64,000 bases of DNA from Castellaniella sp036379515 (GCF_036379515.1 NZ_DASVGN010000009.1:70108-134107); one strand, 5' to 3'. Numbered from the stretch's first letter, positions 1 to 9,066 are shown. Made by a program: numbers and translations. The notes: a model not told the origin generated them from the letters alone.

Positions 1-91
1 AATTTTAGAAGAAACTAGGGGTTTACCCTTATATTTGGCATTGATCCGGGTTCATCATAACAGTTCGGCATAGCAGCTAGTGGGTCTATGT

Positions 92-105
92 CCTTATTTA
101 TAAGG
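92..105. promoter_or_regulatory. Inverted repeat upstream of the lig operon, possible operator
   Basis: A perfect inverted repeat, CCTTAT-TT-ATAAGG, sits about 80 bases before ligJ in an AT-rich leader. A second short palindrome, GGGTTTACCC, lies at 19-28. LysR- and IclR-type regulators of protocatechuate genes bind palindromes of this kind, but no lig regulator gene lies next to it and no clear -35/-10 pair stands out. The rest of 1-184 shows no gene. The operator role is inferred. Confidence 0.3.
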
Positions 106-184
106 GTTCTTCTGTCCATAATGAGAACGTCGCGGCAGAGGTGATACAGCCACCATCACGGAATTCAGCAAACAGGACGTGTTC

Positions 185-1228
185 ATGAACAGAAAACCTC
201 TCATCATTGATTGCCATGGGCACTACACCACGGCACCCCAGGCTCTGGCCGACTGGCGTGAGAAGCAGATTGCCGGGATTAAAGATCCATCGCAGATGCC
301 TCGAGTTTCCGATTTGCACATCAGCGACGACGAAATCCGCGAGAGCATCGAGTCCAATCAGCTGCGCCTGATGCGTGAGCGTGGTGCGGATATCAATATT
401 TTTTCGCCGCGTGCGAGCTTCATGGCACACCATATCGGCGATTTTCAAATCTCCAGCACCTGGGCAGCCATCTGCAACGAACTGTGCCACCGTGTGGCCA
501 CTTTGTTCCCTGAGCACTTTGCCGTCGCGGCCATGTTGCCGCAATCTCCGGGGGTGGACCCGGCCACCTGCATTCCCGAACTCGAAAAGTGCGTGAATGA
601 ATATGGCGCGGTCGCCATCAATCTGAATCCGGACCCGTCGGGCGGGTACTGGACCGCGCCTCCGTTGTCGGATCGTGCGTGGTACCCCATTTACGAAAAA
701 ATGGTCGAATACGACATTCCGGCCATGATCCACGTCTCGACCAGCTGCAACGCCTGCTTTCACACTACAGGGGCGCACTACCTGAATGCCGACACGACCG
801 CGTTCATGCAATGCCTCACGTCCGATCTGTTCAAGGATTTTCCCACCTTGCGTTTCGTCGTGCCGCACGGAGGTGGCGCGGTGCCTTATCACTGGGGGCG
901 TTTCCGCGGCATTGCCATGCGCATGAAGCGGCCGCTGCCAGAGGACAATTTGCTGGACAATATTTTCTTTGATACCTGTGTCTACCATCAGCCCGGAATC
1001 GATCTGCTCACCCGGGTGATTCCGGTCAAGAATGTTCTATTCGCGTCCGAAATGATCGGCGCAGTGCGCGACATCGATCCGGATACCGGGTTCTATTTCG
1101 ACGACACGAAGCGCTATGTCGAGGCTGCGAGCACGCTCAGCGAGGCTGACCGGTTCCAGATCTACGAAGGCAATGCGCGTCGTGTCTACCCGCGGCTGGA
1201 TGCCGCCTTGAAGGCCCGAGGCCTTTGA
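185..1228 (+). CDS. ligJ: 4-oxalomesaconate hydratase (LigJ)
   Basis: An amidohydrolase-superfamily enzyme that hydrates 4-oxalomesaconate to 4-carboxy-4-hydroxy-2-oxoadipate in protocatechuate 4,5-cleavage. The 347-aa length is close to known LigJ. The predicted zinc ligands of LigJ (two His in an N-terminal HxH, one central His, one Glu) are present as H11 and H13 (DCHGHY), H183 and E289, with one constant offset from the characterised enzyme. I chose ATG 185 because AGGA lies 7 bases upstream; GTG 179 would add two residues. It is the first gene of the ligJKIABC run, 21 bases before ligK. No LigU tautomerase is encoded nearby, although LigJ acts on the enol tautomer. Confidence 0.92.
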   Translation: MNRKPLIIDCHGHYTTAPQALADWREKQIAGIKDPSQMPRVSDLHISDDEIRESIESNQLRLMRERGADINIFSPRASFMAHHIGDFQISSTWAAICNELCHRVATLFPEHFAVAAMLPQSPGVDPATCIPELEKCVNEYGAVAINLNPDPSGGYWTAPPLSDRAWYPIYEKMVEYDIPAMIHVSTSCNACFHTTGAHYLNADTTAFMQCLTSDLFKDFPTLRFVVPHGGGAVPYHWGRFRGIAMRMKRPLPEDNLLDNIFFDTCVYHQPGIDLLTRVIPVKNVLFASEMIGAVRDIDPDTGFYFDDTKRYVEAASTLSEADRFQIYEGNARRVYPRLDAALKARGL

Positions 1229-1249
1229 CTGTTATCGGAGATTGATGAA

Positions 1250-1945
1250 ATGGGTGCTCCTTTGAACCAATTGGGTGTCGTGCATCGCAATATCCAGCGT
1301 GCCGATCCTGCCGCTGTTGAAAAACTTTCTCACCTGAGTGTTGCCACGATCCACGAGGCCATGGGCCGCGACGGACTCATGCGTCCTTACATGCGATCGG
1401 TCTGGCACGGTGCCAAGCTGTGCGGTACGGCGGTGACCGTGCTGCTGCAGCCGGGAGACAACTGGATGCTGCACGTTGCTGCCGAACAGATCAAGCCCGG
1501 TGACGTCGTCGTGGCGGGCTGCACCGACGAAAGCACCGGCGGCTTCTTCGGTGACCTGCTGGCCACGTCCTACAAGGCGCGGGGTGCCAGGGGCCTGATC
1601 ATCGATGGAGGGGTGCGAGATGTCGACACATTGGAAGAAATGGGCTTTCCGGTGTTCAGCCGTGTGGTCCATGCGCGTGGCACGATCAAGGCTTCCCTGG
1701 GGTCGGTCAACATCCCCGTGGTGTGCGCCGGTGCCATCGTGAATCCTGGTGACGTCGTCGTGGCAGATGCCGATGGCGTGGTCGTCGTGCCTGCTGCGGC
1801 GGCTGCCGAGGTTGCGGCCAAGGCCCAGGCACGTGAAGACAACGAGGCCAAGAAGCGCGAAATCTTTGCCTCGGGTGTTCTCGGGCTGGATTACTACAAG
1901 ATGCGCGAGGGCCTCGAAAAAGCGGGCCTGAAGTACATTGATTGA
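1250..1945 (+). CDS. ligK: 4-carboxy-4-hydroxy-2-oxoadipate aldolase (LigK/HMG-CHA aldolase)
   Basis: A RraA-fold class II aldolase of 231 aa that splits 4-carboxy-4-hydroxy-2-oxoadipate into pyruvate and oxaloacetate, the last step of the pathway. The GGVRDVD motif places R123 and D124 at the same numbering as the catalytic Arg and metal-binding Asp of the Pseudomonas HMG/CHA aldolase. Family members need Mg2+ or Mn2+. A GGAG ribosome-binding site precedes the ATG. The gene lies between ligJ and ligI, so consecutive enzymes are co-transcribed. RraA itself, the RNase E inhibitor, shares the fold, but the pathway context and the R/D pair favour aldolase. Confidence 0.92.
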   Translation: MGAPLNQLGVVHRNIQRADPAAVEKLSHLSVATIHEAMGRDGLMRPYMRSVWHGAKLCGTAVTVLLQPGDNWMLHVAAEQIKPGDVVVAGCTDESTGGFFGDLLATSYKARGARGLIIDGGVRDVDTLEEMGFPVFSRVVHARGTIKASLGSVNIPVVCAGAIVNPGDVVVADADGVVVVPAAAAAEVAAKAQAREDNEAKKREIFASGVLGLDYYKMREGLEKAGLKYID

Positions 1946-1955
1946 GGGTAGCCCC

Positions 1956-2873
1956 ATGAGCTCTCCAGAAGTATTCGAAAAGACGCCCGGCTGGCTGGAT
2001 TTCTACGATGGCCCCAGCCGCCCGCACTTCAAATTGCCGGCCGGTGCCGTGGACGCCCACTGCCACGTATTTGGGCCGGGTGCCGTGTTTCCGTATTCGC
2101 CCAAGCGCAAGTACACGCCGTGCGATGCACCCAAAGAGGCACTCTTCGCCCTGCGGGATCATCTGGGCTTCGAGAAAAACGTGATCGTGCAGGCTACCTG
2201 CCATGGCACGGACAACCGTGCGCTGGTGGATGCCCTGAAGGCGTCCCAAGGTCGGGCGCGTGGCGTGGCGTCCGTCGCTCCAGACATCTCCGACGCAGAA
2301 CTGCACGCGTTGCACGAAGCGGGGGTGCGGGGTACGCGCTTCAATTTCGTCAAGCGCCTGGTGAGCAATACCCCCCGCGAGGTGTTCGTGCAGATTGCAC
2401 AGCGCATTGCGCCGCTGGGTTGGCATATCGTGGTGTATTTCGAGGCTCAGGATTTGCCCGATCTCTACGATTTTGTGGCTGCATTGCCGACCACGGTGGT
2501 TGTGGATCACATGGGGCGTCCCGATGTCACCAAGCCGGTGGATGGCCCGGATTTCAACCTGTTCGTGCAGTTGATGCAGGAGCACTCCAATATCTGGAGC
2601 AAGGTCACCTGCCCGGAACGCCTGAGCAAGACAGGGCCTTTCGCCCTGAACGGCGAGCAGCATGCCTACCATGACGTCGTGCCCTTTGGCCGCCGCCTGG
2701 TCGAAACATTCCCTGACCGTGTGTTGTGGGGCACGGACTGGCCACATCCCAATCTGAAGACACATATGCCAGATGACGGATTGCTGGTGGATTACATCCC
2801 GCAAATTGCCCCGACCGCCGAGCTGCAGCAAAAGCTCCTGGTCGAGAACCCCAATCGCTTGTACTGGAGGTGA
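1956..2873 (+). CDS. ligI: 2-pyrone-4,6-dicarboxylate lactonase (LigI)
   Basis: A metal-independent amidohydrolase-superfamily hydrolase that opens 2-pyrone-4,6-dicarboxylate to 4-oxalomesaconate. The HxH signature is at H35/H37 (DAHCHVFG), and the C-terminal barrel Asp (D261 in GTDWPHP) matches the catalytic Asp of LigI. Length is 305 aa, close to LigI at 293. I took ATG 1956 with GAGGG just upstream; the longer TTG 1938 start would overlap the end of ligK. The stop is three bases before ligA, indicating tight coupling. Confidence 0.93.
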   Translation: MSSPEVFEKTPGWLDFYDGPSRPHFKLPAGAVDAHCHVFGPGAVFPYSPKRKYTPCDAPKEALFALRDHLGFEKNVIVQATCHGTDNRALVDALKASQGRARGVASVAPDISDAELHALHEAGVRGTRFNFVKRLVSNTPREVFVQIAQRIAPLGWHIVVYFEAQDLPDLYDFVAALPTTVVVDHMGRPDVTKPVDGPDFNLFVQLMQEHSNIWSKVTCPERLSKTGPFALNGEQHAYHDVVPFGRRLVETFPDRVLWGTDWPHPNLKTHMPDDGLLVDYIPQIAPTAELQQKLLVENPNRLYWR

Positions 2874-2876
2874 ACC

Positions 2877-3269
2877 ATGTCCTTGAACAAGCCCTATACC
2901 GACATTCCTGGCACGACCATTTTCGATACTGACCAATCCCGCTTGGGTTACCACCTGAATCAGTTCTGCATGTCGCTCATGAAGGCTGAAAACCGCGACC
3001 GGTTTCGTGCCGACGAACGTGCCTACCTGGACGAATGGCCCATGACCGAGGATCAGAAACAGGCGGTGCTGGCGCGAGACCTGAACCGCTGTCTGAAGCT
3101 GGGCGGAAACATCTATTTTCTTGCCAAGCTTGGGGCAACCGATGGCCGCTCATTCCAGTACATGGCAGCCAGCATGACGGGCATGTCGCAAGAAGATTAC
3201 GCCGCCATGATGCTTCATGGCGGCCGCTCCATTGAAGGCAACCGCAAGATCGGAGAACACCACTCATGA
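2877..3269 (+). CDS. ligA: Protocatechuate 4,5-dioxygenase, alpha subunit (LigA)
   Basis: The small subunit of the class III extradiol dioxygenase that cleaves protocatechuate between C4 and C5. It has 130 aa, against 139 in the Sphingobium enzyme. It is all-helical, lacks the iron ligands, and forms a lid over the LigB active site. Recognisable family segments include IPGTTIFD near residue 10, LGYHLNQFCMSL, and GGNIYFLAKLGATDG. Its last four bases overlap the ligB start (ATGA), so the two subunits are translationally coupled. Confidence 0.94.
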   Translation: MSLNKPYTDIPGTTIFDTDQSRLGYHLNQFCMSLMKAENRDRFRADERAYLDEWPMTEDQKQAVLARDLNRCLKLGGNIYFLAKLGATDGRSFQYMAASMTGMSQEDYAAMMLHGGRSIEGNRKIGEHHS

Positions 3270-4132
3270 GTCAGACTCACGCGCGCATCACGGCCAGCGT
3301 CTATACCTCCCATGTGCCCGCCATTGGGGCGGCGGTGGATCTGGGCAAGACGGGTACCGACTATTGGGCTCCGCTTTTCAAGGGTTACGAGTTTTCCAAG
3401 CAATGGCTCAAAGAGAACAAGCCGGACGTGATCTTCCTGGTGTACAACGATCACGCGACGGCTTTCAGCCTGGATCTGATCCCGACCTTTGCGATCGGGA
3501 CCGGCGAGCAATACAAGCCGGCCGACGAAGGCTGGGGGCCGCGCCCCGTTCCTACCGTCATCGGTCACCCCAAGCTGGCCGCGCACATCGCTCAGTCAGT
3601 CATTCAGCAAGACTTCGACCTGACCATCGTCAACAAGATGGACGTGGACCATGGCCTCACGGTACCGCTCACCTTGATGTGTGGCCAACCTGAAGCCTGG
3701 CCTTGCCCGGTGATTCCATTCGCGGTCAACGTGGTCCAGTACCCGGTGCCTTCGGGGCGGCGTTGTTTCCAGTTGGGGCAGGCCATCCGTCGTGCCATCG
3801 AGGCCTACGATGAACCGCTCAACGTTCAGATCTGGGGAACGGGCGGGATGAGTCACCAGCTTCAGGGACCGCGTGCTGGCCTCATCAACAAAGAGTTCGA
3901 CAACGCCTTCATGGATCAGATCATTCGCGACCCGGCGGCGCAGGCCGAGGTGCCGCACATCAATTATGTGCGTGAGGCAGGCTCCGAGGGCATTGAGCTC
4001 GTCATGTGGCTGATTGCACGTGGCGCCATGGCCGATGTCGCAGGGGGGCCTGCGCCGCGCGTCGCGCACCGCTTCTACCACGTGCCAGGCTCGAACACGG
4101 CCATTGGCCACCTGATTCTTGAGGAACAATAA
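3266..4132 (+). CDS. ligB: Protocatechuate 4,5-dioxygenase, beta (catalytic) subunit (LigB)
   Basis: The catalytic non-haem Fe(II) subunit, 288 aa, converting protocatechuate and O2 to 4-carboxy-2-hydroxymuconate-6-semialdehyde. The iron ligands of LigB (His12, His61, Glu242) correspond to H16 (TSHVP), H63 (YNDHA) and E244 (GIELVMW). The catalytic His195 corresponds to H197 (GGMSHQ). The segment around TGGMSHQLQGPRAGL is nearly identical to Sphingobium LigB. It overlaps ligA by four bases and ligC by one. Confidence 0.95.
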   Translation: MSQTHARITASVYTSHVPAIGAAVDLGKTGTDYWAPLFKGYEFSKQWLKENKPDVIFLVYNDHATAFSLDLIPTFAIGTGEQYKPADEGWGPRPVPTVIGHPKLAAHIAQSVIQQDFDLTIVNKMDVDHGLTVPLTLMCGQPEAWPCPVIPFAVNVVQYPVPSGRRCFQLGQAIRRAIEAYDEPLNVQIWGTGGMSHQLQGPRAGLINKEFDNAFMDQIIRDPAAQAEVPHINYVREAGSEGIELVMWLIARGAMADVAGGPAPRVAHRFYHVPGSNTAIGHLILEEQ

Positions 4133-5091
4133 TGGCTGAGAAGATTCTGAAGGTTGCTCTGGCAGGTGCGGGAGCCTTTGGCACCAAGCACCTCGATGGC
4201 ATCAAGCACATAGCGGGGGTCGAGGTCGTCTCGCTGGTGGGGCGCACGCTCGACAAGACGCGCGCCGTCGCGCGGCAGTACGGCATTGACCACGTGACGA
4301 CCGAGCTTTCCGAAGCGCTGGAGCGCCCCGAGGTCGACGCGGTCATTCTTTGCACACCTACTCAGATGCACGCCTCGCAGGCCATGCAGTGTCTGAGGGC
4401 TGGCAAGCACGTGCAGACCGAGATTCCCATGGCGGACAGCCTGGCCGACGCACAGGCGCTGGTGGATCTCGCCAGTCAATCCGGCAAGGTCGCCATGTGT
4501 GGCCACACACGGCGCTTCAACCCCAGCCATCAGTACGTGCACCAGCGCATCGCGCGCGGCGAGTTCCACGTCCAGCAGATGGACGTGCAGACGTATTTCT
4601 TCCGTCGCCAGAACATGAACGCCAAGGGCGAGGCGCGCAGCTGGACCGATCATTTGCTGTGGCACCATGCAGCGCACACGGTGGACCTGTTTGCCTATCA
4701 GTGCGGCAGCCCCGTCGTGAAGGCCAATGCAATACAGGGGCCAATTCACCCGCAATTGGGTATTGCCATGGACATGTCCATTCAGCTGCAGGCCCAGAAT
4801 GGCGCGATTTGCACACTGTCGCTCAGTTTCAACAACGAAGGGCCGTTTGGTACGTTCTTTCGCTATATCGGCGACACGGCCACGTACCTGGCGCGCTACG
4901 ACGACCTCGTCACCGGCAAGGACGAAGCCATCGATGTCAGCAAGGTAGCGGTGTCCATGAATGGCATCGAATTGCAAGATCGCGAATTTTTTGCCGCGAT
5001 CCGCGAGGGGCGCGAGCCCAATTCCAGCGTGGCGCAGGTGCTGCCCTGTTATCAGGTGCTGCATCAGCTGGAGCAGCAGTTGCAAGGCTGA
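4132..5091 (+). CDS. ligC: 4-carboxy-2-hydroxymuconate-6-semialdehyde dehydrogenase (LigC)
   Basis: A GFO/IDH/MocA-family NAD(P)-dependent dehydrogenase of 319 aa that oxidises the hemiacetal of the ring-cleavage product to 2-pyrone-4,6-dicarboxylate. The nucleotide-binding motif GAGAFG is at residues 11-16. The family substrate/NADP segment TEIPMADS (family EKP-like position) and a central HxxHxVDL motif are present. The start overlaps the ligB stop (TAATG). It is the last catabolic gene of the operon and is followed 60 bases later by the importer genes. Confidence 0.93.
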   Translation: MAEKILKVALAGAGAFGTKHLDGIKHIAGVEVVSLVGRTLDKTRAVARQYGIDHVTTELSEALERPEVDAVILCTPTQMHASQAMQCLRAGKHVQTEIPMADSLADAQALVDLASQSGKVAMCGHTRRFNPSHQYVHQRIARGEFHVQQMDVQTYFFRRQNMNAKGEARSWTDHLLWHHAAHTVDLFAYQCGSPVVKANAIQGPIHPQLGIAMDMSIQLQAQNGAICTLSLSFNNEGPFGTFFRYIGDTATYLARYDDLVTGKDEAIDVSKVAVSMNGIELQDREFFAAIREGREPNSSVAQVLPCYQVLHQLEQQLQG

Positions 5092-5151
5092 GCCTTTGGC
5101 ACCAGCCCGATTCATATAAGTTGTCAATAATCATCCATCAGGAGCAAGACC

Positions 5152-6327
5152 ATGAAACTCATCAAAACCTTGGGCGCGGTGGCCTTGGCCTTGGGCACGG
5201 CCGTGGCCTTCAGCCCGGCACAAGCCAAGGACCTCAAAATCGGGCTGGTTGTTCCGATGTCCGGACCGTTTGCGGCGCACGGCAAGCAGATCCAGCATGG
5301 CATCGATCTATACATGGCCGAACACGGCAACATGGTGGCTGGCCGCAAGGTCGACATCATCGTGAGGGATGACACGGGTATTTCGCCTGCGGTGGCCAAG
5401 CGCCAGGCGCAGGAACTCGTCATCAAGGACAAGGTCGACATCCTGGCCGGGTTCACCTTGACACCCAACGCCTTTTCGGTGGCACCCCTGGCCACCGAGG
5501 CCAAGGTGCCCATGGTCGTCCTGAACGCCGCGACGTCGTCCATCACGGAAAAATCCCCCAACATCGTGCGCGTGTCCATGACCTTGCCGCAGAATACGGC
5601 GCCGATGGCCGAGTGGGCCTACAAGAACGGGATTCACAAAGTCTATACGCTGGTGGCCGATTATGGTCCCGGTCATGATGCCGAAAAGCAATTCCAGAAG
5701 ACCTTCACCAGCTTGGGCGGACAGGTGGTAGGTGAAGTCCGCACTCCGGTCAACACCGCCGACTACTCGCCGTTCCTGCAACGCGTGAAGGACGCCAAGC
5801 CGGATGCCGTGTTCCTGTTCGTTCCCAATGGTGAGGCTGTGGTGGCGCTAGCCAAGGGCTTCAAGGAGCGTGGTCTGGACAAGGCCGGAATCAAGGAGAT
5901 CGCAACCGGTGACCTGACGGACGAAGACCTGATCGATGCTTCCGGCGATGCGGCATTGGGCATGATCACCTCGTTCCATTATTCCCAGGCGCATGATTCG
6001 CCCGAGAACAAGGCGTTCGTGGCCGCTTACAAGAAGGCCTATCCTAAGGACCGCCCCAATTTCGTTGCGGTGGCCGGGTACGACGGCATGCACCTGATCT
6101 ACAAGGCCCTGGAAGCGACCAAGGGGGATTCCAGCGCGCCGGCTTTCATGGCCGCAGTCAAGGGCATGCAGTGGGTGAGCCCGCGTGGTCCCGTCGAAAT
6201 CGACCCGCAGACCCGCGATATCATCCAGAATGTTTACATCCGCAAGGTGGAGCGAGTCGACGGTGTGTTGCAGAACGTTGAGTTCGATACCTTCAAGGCT
6301 GTGAAGGACCCGGGCAAGGCAAGCTGA
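5152..6327 (+). CDS. Branched-chain-type ABC transporter substrate-binding protein, copy 1
   Basis: A periplasmic binding protein of the LivK/HAAT family (peripla_BP_6), 391 aa. An N-terminal signal peptide of about 25 residues ends in a SPAQA cleavage site. The mature protein starts with the typical KIGLVVPMSGPFA strand-loop. Family members associated with aromatic clusters bind aromatic acids rather than leucine, so protocatechuate or hydroxybenzoate import is likely but inferred. It directly follows ligC and precedes the permease genes after a stem-loop. It is closely similar along its length to the protein at 13260-14429, suggesting a duplicated receptor. Confidence 0.88.
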   Translation: MKLIKTLGAVALALGTAVAFSPAQAKDLKIGLVVPMSGPFAAHGKQIQHGIDLYMAEHGNMVAGRKVDIIVRDDTGISPAVAKRQAQELVIKDKVDILAGFTLTPNAFSVAPLATEAKVPMVVLNAATSSITEKSPNIVRVSMTLPQNTAPMAEWAYKNGIHKVYTLVADYGPGHDAEKQFQKTFTSLGGQVVGEVRTPVNTADYSPFLQRVKDAKPDAVFLFVPNGEAVVALAKGFKERGLDKAGIKEIATGDLTDEDLIDASGDAALGMITSFHYSQAHDSPENKAFVAAYKKAYPKDRPNFVAVAGYDGMHLIYKALEATKGDSSAPAFMAAVKGMQWVSPRGPVEIDPQTRDIIQNVYIRKVERVDGVLQNVEFDTFKAVKDPGKAS

Positions 6328-6341
6328 GCATCGTATAAGCC

Positions 6342-6384
6342 GGCGGGGTGTGCGCAGACCGCAGCACAGCCCGTCGCCTTTTTT
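6342..6384 (+). terminator. Intra-operon rho-independent terminator
   Basis: A GC-rich interrupted stem (GGCG-GGGTGTGC pairing with GCACAGCCC-GTCGCC) is followed by six T residues, just after the binding-protein gene and before the permease. Such a partly effective terminator would let the periplasmic protein be made in excess over the membrane components, a common arrangement in ABC operons. Partial read-through is inferred. Confidence 0.65.
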
Positions 6385-6395
6385 CGGAATGAATC

Positions 6396-7250
6396 ATGAC
6401 GATATTTTTCGATGGCGTGGCTTTTGGCATGCTGTTGTTTCTGATCAGCGTCGGCTTGTCGGTCACTCTGGGGTTGATGAACTTCATCAACTTGGCCCAT
6501 GGTGCGTTCGCGATGTTGGGCGGGTACGCTTGCGTGGTGCTGCTCAATCGCTACGGTGTGCCGTTTTTGGCGACCTTGCCTTTTGCGATCCTCATCCCGG
6601 CACTGGCCGGAATCGTGCTCGAAAGGACGCTGTATCGGCGTCTGTATGCGGCTTCTGAACTTGATCAAGTGTTGTTTTCCATTGGCCTGGTGTTCATGTC
6701 GGTCGCTGCCGCACATTATTTCTTTGGGGCACAACAACAGCCGCTGCATTTGCCGGCCTTCCTGCAAGGACAGATCCATCTGCCGGGGATGGACGTTGGG
6801 GTCTATCGCCTGTTCCTTGTCATCGTGGGATTGGTCGTGGCGCTGGGGCTGCAATGGTCCATCATCAAGACTTCCTTTGGCGCCAAGCTGCGTGCATCGG
6901 TGGATAACCAACGGGTAGCGCGCGGCCTGGGCATCGACGTCAACCGCGTGTTCAGCCTCACGTTTGCGTTGGGATCGGCACTGGCGGGTCTTGGGGGGGC
7001 GATGGGAGTCGAAATGTTGGGCCTGGACCCTGAATTCCCCGTGAAGTATCTGGTGTACTTTCTGATCGTCGTGACAGTGGGTGGCACGGGAAATATTCTC
7101 GGGTCCCTGTATGCAGCCATTTTGCTGGGGGTTGCGGACGTCGCAGGCAAGTATTACATCCCGCAGATTGGCGCCTTCATCATCTACGCGGTGATGGTCG
7201 CGGCCTTGATCTTCCGGCCCCATGGCCTCTTTGGCCGCAGTCATAATTGA
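6396..7250 (+). CDS. livH: ABC transporter permease, LivH type
   Basis: An inner-membrane permease of the branched-chain amino acid importer family, 284 aa with about eight hydrophobic segments. The family signature region reads GLALGLMNFINLAHG-like (here SVTLGLMNFINLAHGA, residues 26-41). The C-terminal coupling region, LGSLYAAILLG, is also typical. It pairs with LivM (7259-8320) and the two ATPases downstream. The context next to lig genes suggests aromatic acid uptake. Confidence 0.9.
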   Translation: MTIFFDGVAFGMLLFLISVGLSVTLGLMNFINLAHGAFAMLGGYACVVLLNRYGVPFLATLPFAILIPALAGIVLERTLYRRLYAASELDQVLFSIGLVFMSVAAAHYFFGAQQQPLHLPAFLQGQIHLPGMDVGVYRLFLVIVGLVVALGLQWSIIKTSFGAKLRASVDNQRVARGLGIDVNRVFSLTFALGSALAGLGGAMGVEMLGLDPEFPVKYLVYFLIVVTVGGTGNILGSLYAAILLGVADVAGKYYIPQIGAFIIYAVMVAALIFRPHGLFGRSHN

Positions 7251-7258
7251 GCCCTGCC

Positions 7259-8320
7259 ATGTCGACACTTTCCATGAATCACAAGTCGCCCAGTACGGCT
7301 GGTGCTCCTGAGCACGAAGCGCTGGCGCGGTATCGGCGTGCCGCGCACTGGAAGCCTCTTGAATACGTGTTCTGGTGCCTGCCCGTCATCGCCTATTTTC
7401 TGTTCCCGGGAAACTACCTGTTGTTGAGCCAGATCGCCATTACGGGCCTGTTCGCGCTCTCACTGGACCTGATCTTTGGCTATGCGGGCCTGATTTCGCT
7501 CGGGCACGCGGCGTTCTTCGGAGTGGGGGCCTATACGGTGGGCCTGTTGGGAACGCACGGTTTTGGCGACCCGATTCTGTGTCTGCTTCTGGCAGGACTG
7601 TTCGCCGGCATTCTGGGCTTTCTGAGCAGCTTCTTGCTGTTGCGCGGCAACGATCTGTCACGACTCATGGTGACGTTGGGGGTAGCCCTCATGCTCTTCG
7701 AGCTGGCCAATAAATTCACCAGCATCACGGGTGGCGTCGATGGCATGCCAGGCGTCGAGGTCAAGCCCATTCTCGGGCTCTTTGATTTCGACATGTTCGG
7801 ACGCGTGGGCTACATCTATTCCGTCGTCGTGTTGTTCGTGCTCTTCTGGTTTGCGCGCAGGCTGGTGTATTCGCCGTTTGGGCAGAGTCTGCGGGGCATT
7901 CGCATGAATGTGCTGCGCATGCCGGCGCTCGGGGTGCCGGTCAACCGCCGCCTGGTCAAGATCTATACCATCGGTGCAGCGTACGCCGGCGTAGCGGGCG
8001 CATTGCTGGCGCAGACCAATCAGTTCGTATCACTGGACGTGCTGAGCTTCCAGCGGTCGGCCGATCTTCTACTCATCCTCATTTTGGGCGGTGCGGGCCA
8101 CCTGTATGGCGGCATCCTGGGCGCTGTGGTGTTTGTGGTCATCAACTATTTTCTGTCAGACATGAATCCGCAGTACTGGCAGTTCTGGTTGGGTCTGATT
8201 CTGGTCCTCGTCGTCCTGTTTGCACGGGGCGGCATTCTGGGCACTGCGCAGCAATGGATCGAGTCCTCGCGGCAGAAGGCGCGTGCGCGCCGCAACGTGT
8301 CGCCCGGAGACGTGTCATGA
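7259..8320 (+). CDS. livM: ABC transporter permease, LivM type
   Basis: The second inner-membrane permease subunit, 353 aa from ATG 7259; a TTG start at 7247 would overlap livH. It carries the family segment LSLDLIFGYAGLISLGHAAF near residues 68-87 and ends in a basic cytoplasmic tail. The N-terminal extension of about 30 residues is hydrophilic. The stop overlaps the livG start (ATGA at 8317-8320). Confidence 0.9.
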   Translation: MSTLSMNHKSPSTAGAPEHEALARYRRAAHWKPLEYVFWCLPVIAYFLFPGNYLLLSQIAITGLFALSLDLIFGYAGLISLGHAAFFGVGAYTVGLLGTHGFGDPILCLLLAGLFAGILGFLSSFLLLRGNDLSRLMVTLGVALMLFELANKFTSITGGVDGMPGVEVKPILGLFDFDMFGRVGYIYSVVVLFVLFWFARRLVYSPFGQSLRGIRMNVLRMPALGVPVNRRLVKIYTIGAAYAGVAGALLAQTNQFVSLDVLSFQRSADLLLILILGGAGHLYGGILGAVVFVVINYFLSDMNPQYWQFWLGLILVLVVLFARGGILGTAQQWIESSRQKARARRNVSPGDVS

Positions 8321-9066
8321 GCCCGGTATTGCAGACCCATGATCTGGTGAGAACCTTTGGCGCCTTCGTGGTGACCGATCAGGTGAATCTCTCGATTGCG
8401 GCGGGGGCCAGGCATGCCCTCATTGGTCCGAATGGTGCCGGTAAGACCACGCTCATCAACTTGTTGACGGGGTACCTGGAGCCCACCTCTGGGCAGGTGG
8501 TTCTGATGGATCAGGACGTCACCCGGATGGCGCAGCATGAACGCTGTCGCCAGGGTCTGGTGCGTACGTTTCAGATCAATCAGCTGTTCAAGGAAATGAC
8601 GGTATTGGAGTCCGTGGCGCTGGCCGTGAGCGAGCGTCGGGGACTGGGTACGCAATGGTGGCGCCCGCTCGCGCGTCGTGGCGAAGTCGTCGATGAGGCG
8701 GCACAGATTCTCGAGCGGCTGAAGTTGCTGCCCGACGCCCTGGAGGCCACTCGCAACCTGGCCTATGGACGTCAGCGCTTGATCGAAATCGCGTTGGCGC
8801 TTGCCTTGGAACCCAAGGTCTTGTTGCTGGACGAGCCCGCGGCCGGGGTACCCACCAGTGAAAGCCACGAACTCTTCGAGACTATCGCGCAGTTGCCGCG
8901 CGAGGTGACCATTCTGCTGATCGAACACGACATGAACCTGGTGTTCCGGTTTGCCGACCGTATCTCCGTTCTGGTGTCGGGCGCTTTGCTGGTCGAGGAT
9001 ACGCCCGACGTCATTGCCCATCACCCACGGGTCAAGGAAGTCTATCTTGGAGAATCCCATGTCTGA
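8317..9066 (+). CDS. livG: ABC transporter ATP-binding protein, LivG type
   Basis: A cytoplasmic ATPase of 249 aa energising the LivHM permease. Walker A is GPNGAGKTT and Walker B is VLLLDEPAAG. The signature region reads LAYGRQR rather than LSGGQ, as is normal for LivG-type subunits. The upstream in-frame extension to 8254 lies inside livM and was dropped; ATG 8317 overlaps the livM stop. It overlaps livF by eight bases. Confidence 0.92.
   Translation: MSPVLQTHDLVRTFGAFVVTDQVNLSIAAGARHALIGPNGAGKTTLINLLTGYLEPTSGQVVLMDQDVTRMAQHERCRQGLVRTFQINQLFKEMTVLESVALAVSERRGLGTQWWRPLARRGEVVDEAAQILERLKLLPDALEATRNLAYGRQRLIEIALALALEPKVLLLDEPAAGVPTSESHELFETIAQLPREVTILLIEHDMNLVFRFADRISVLVSGALLVEDTPDVIAHHPRVKEVYLGESHV

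Noticed and set aside
98..988. Long minus-strand frame antisense to ligJ (and similar long antisense frames at 1707-2954, 10017-11792, 11823-13241 and 32642-34399)
   Set aside because: Shadow frames of high-GC genes: Arg/His/Gly-rich translations with no domain, fully inside well-identified genes on the other strand.
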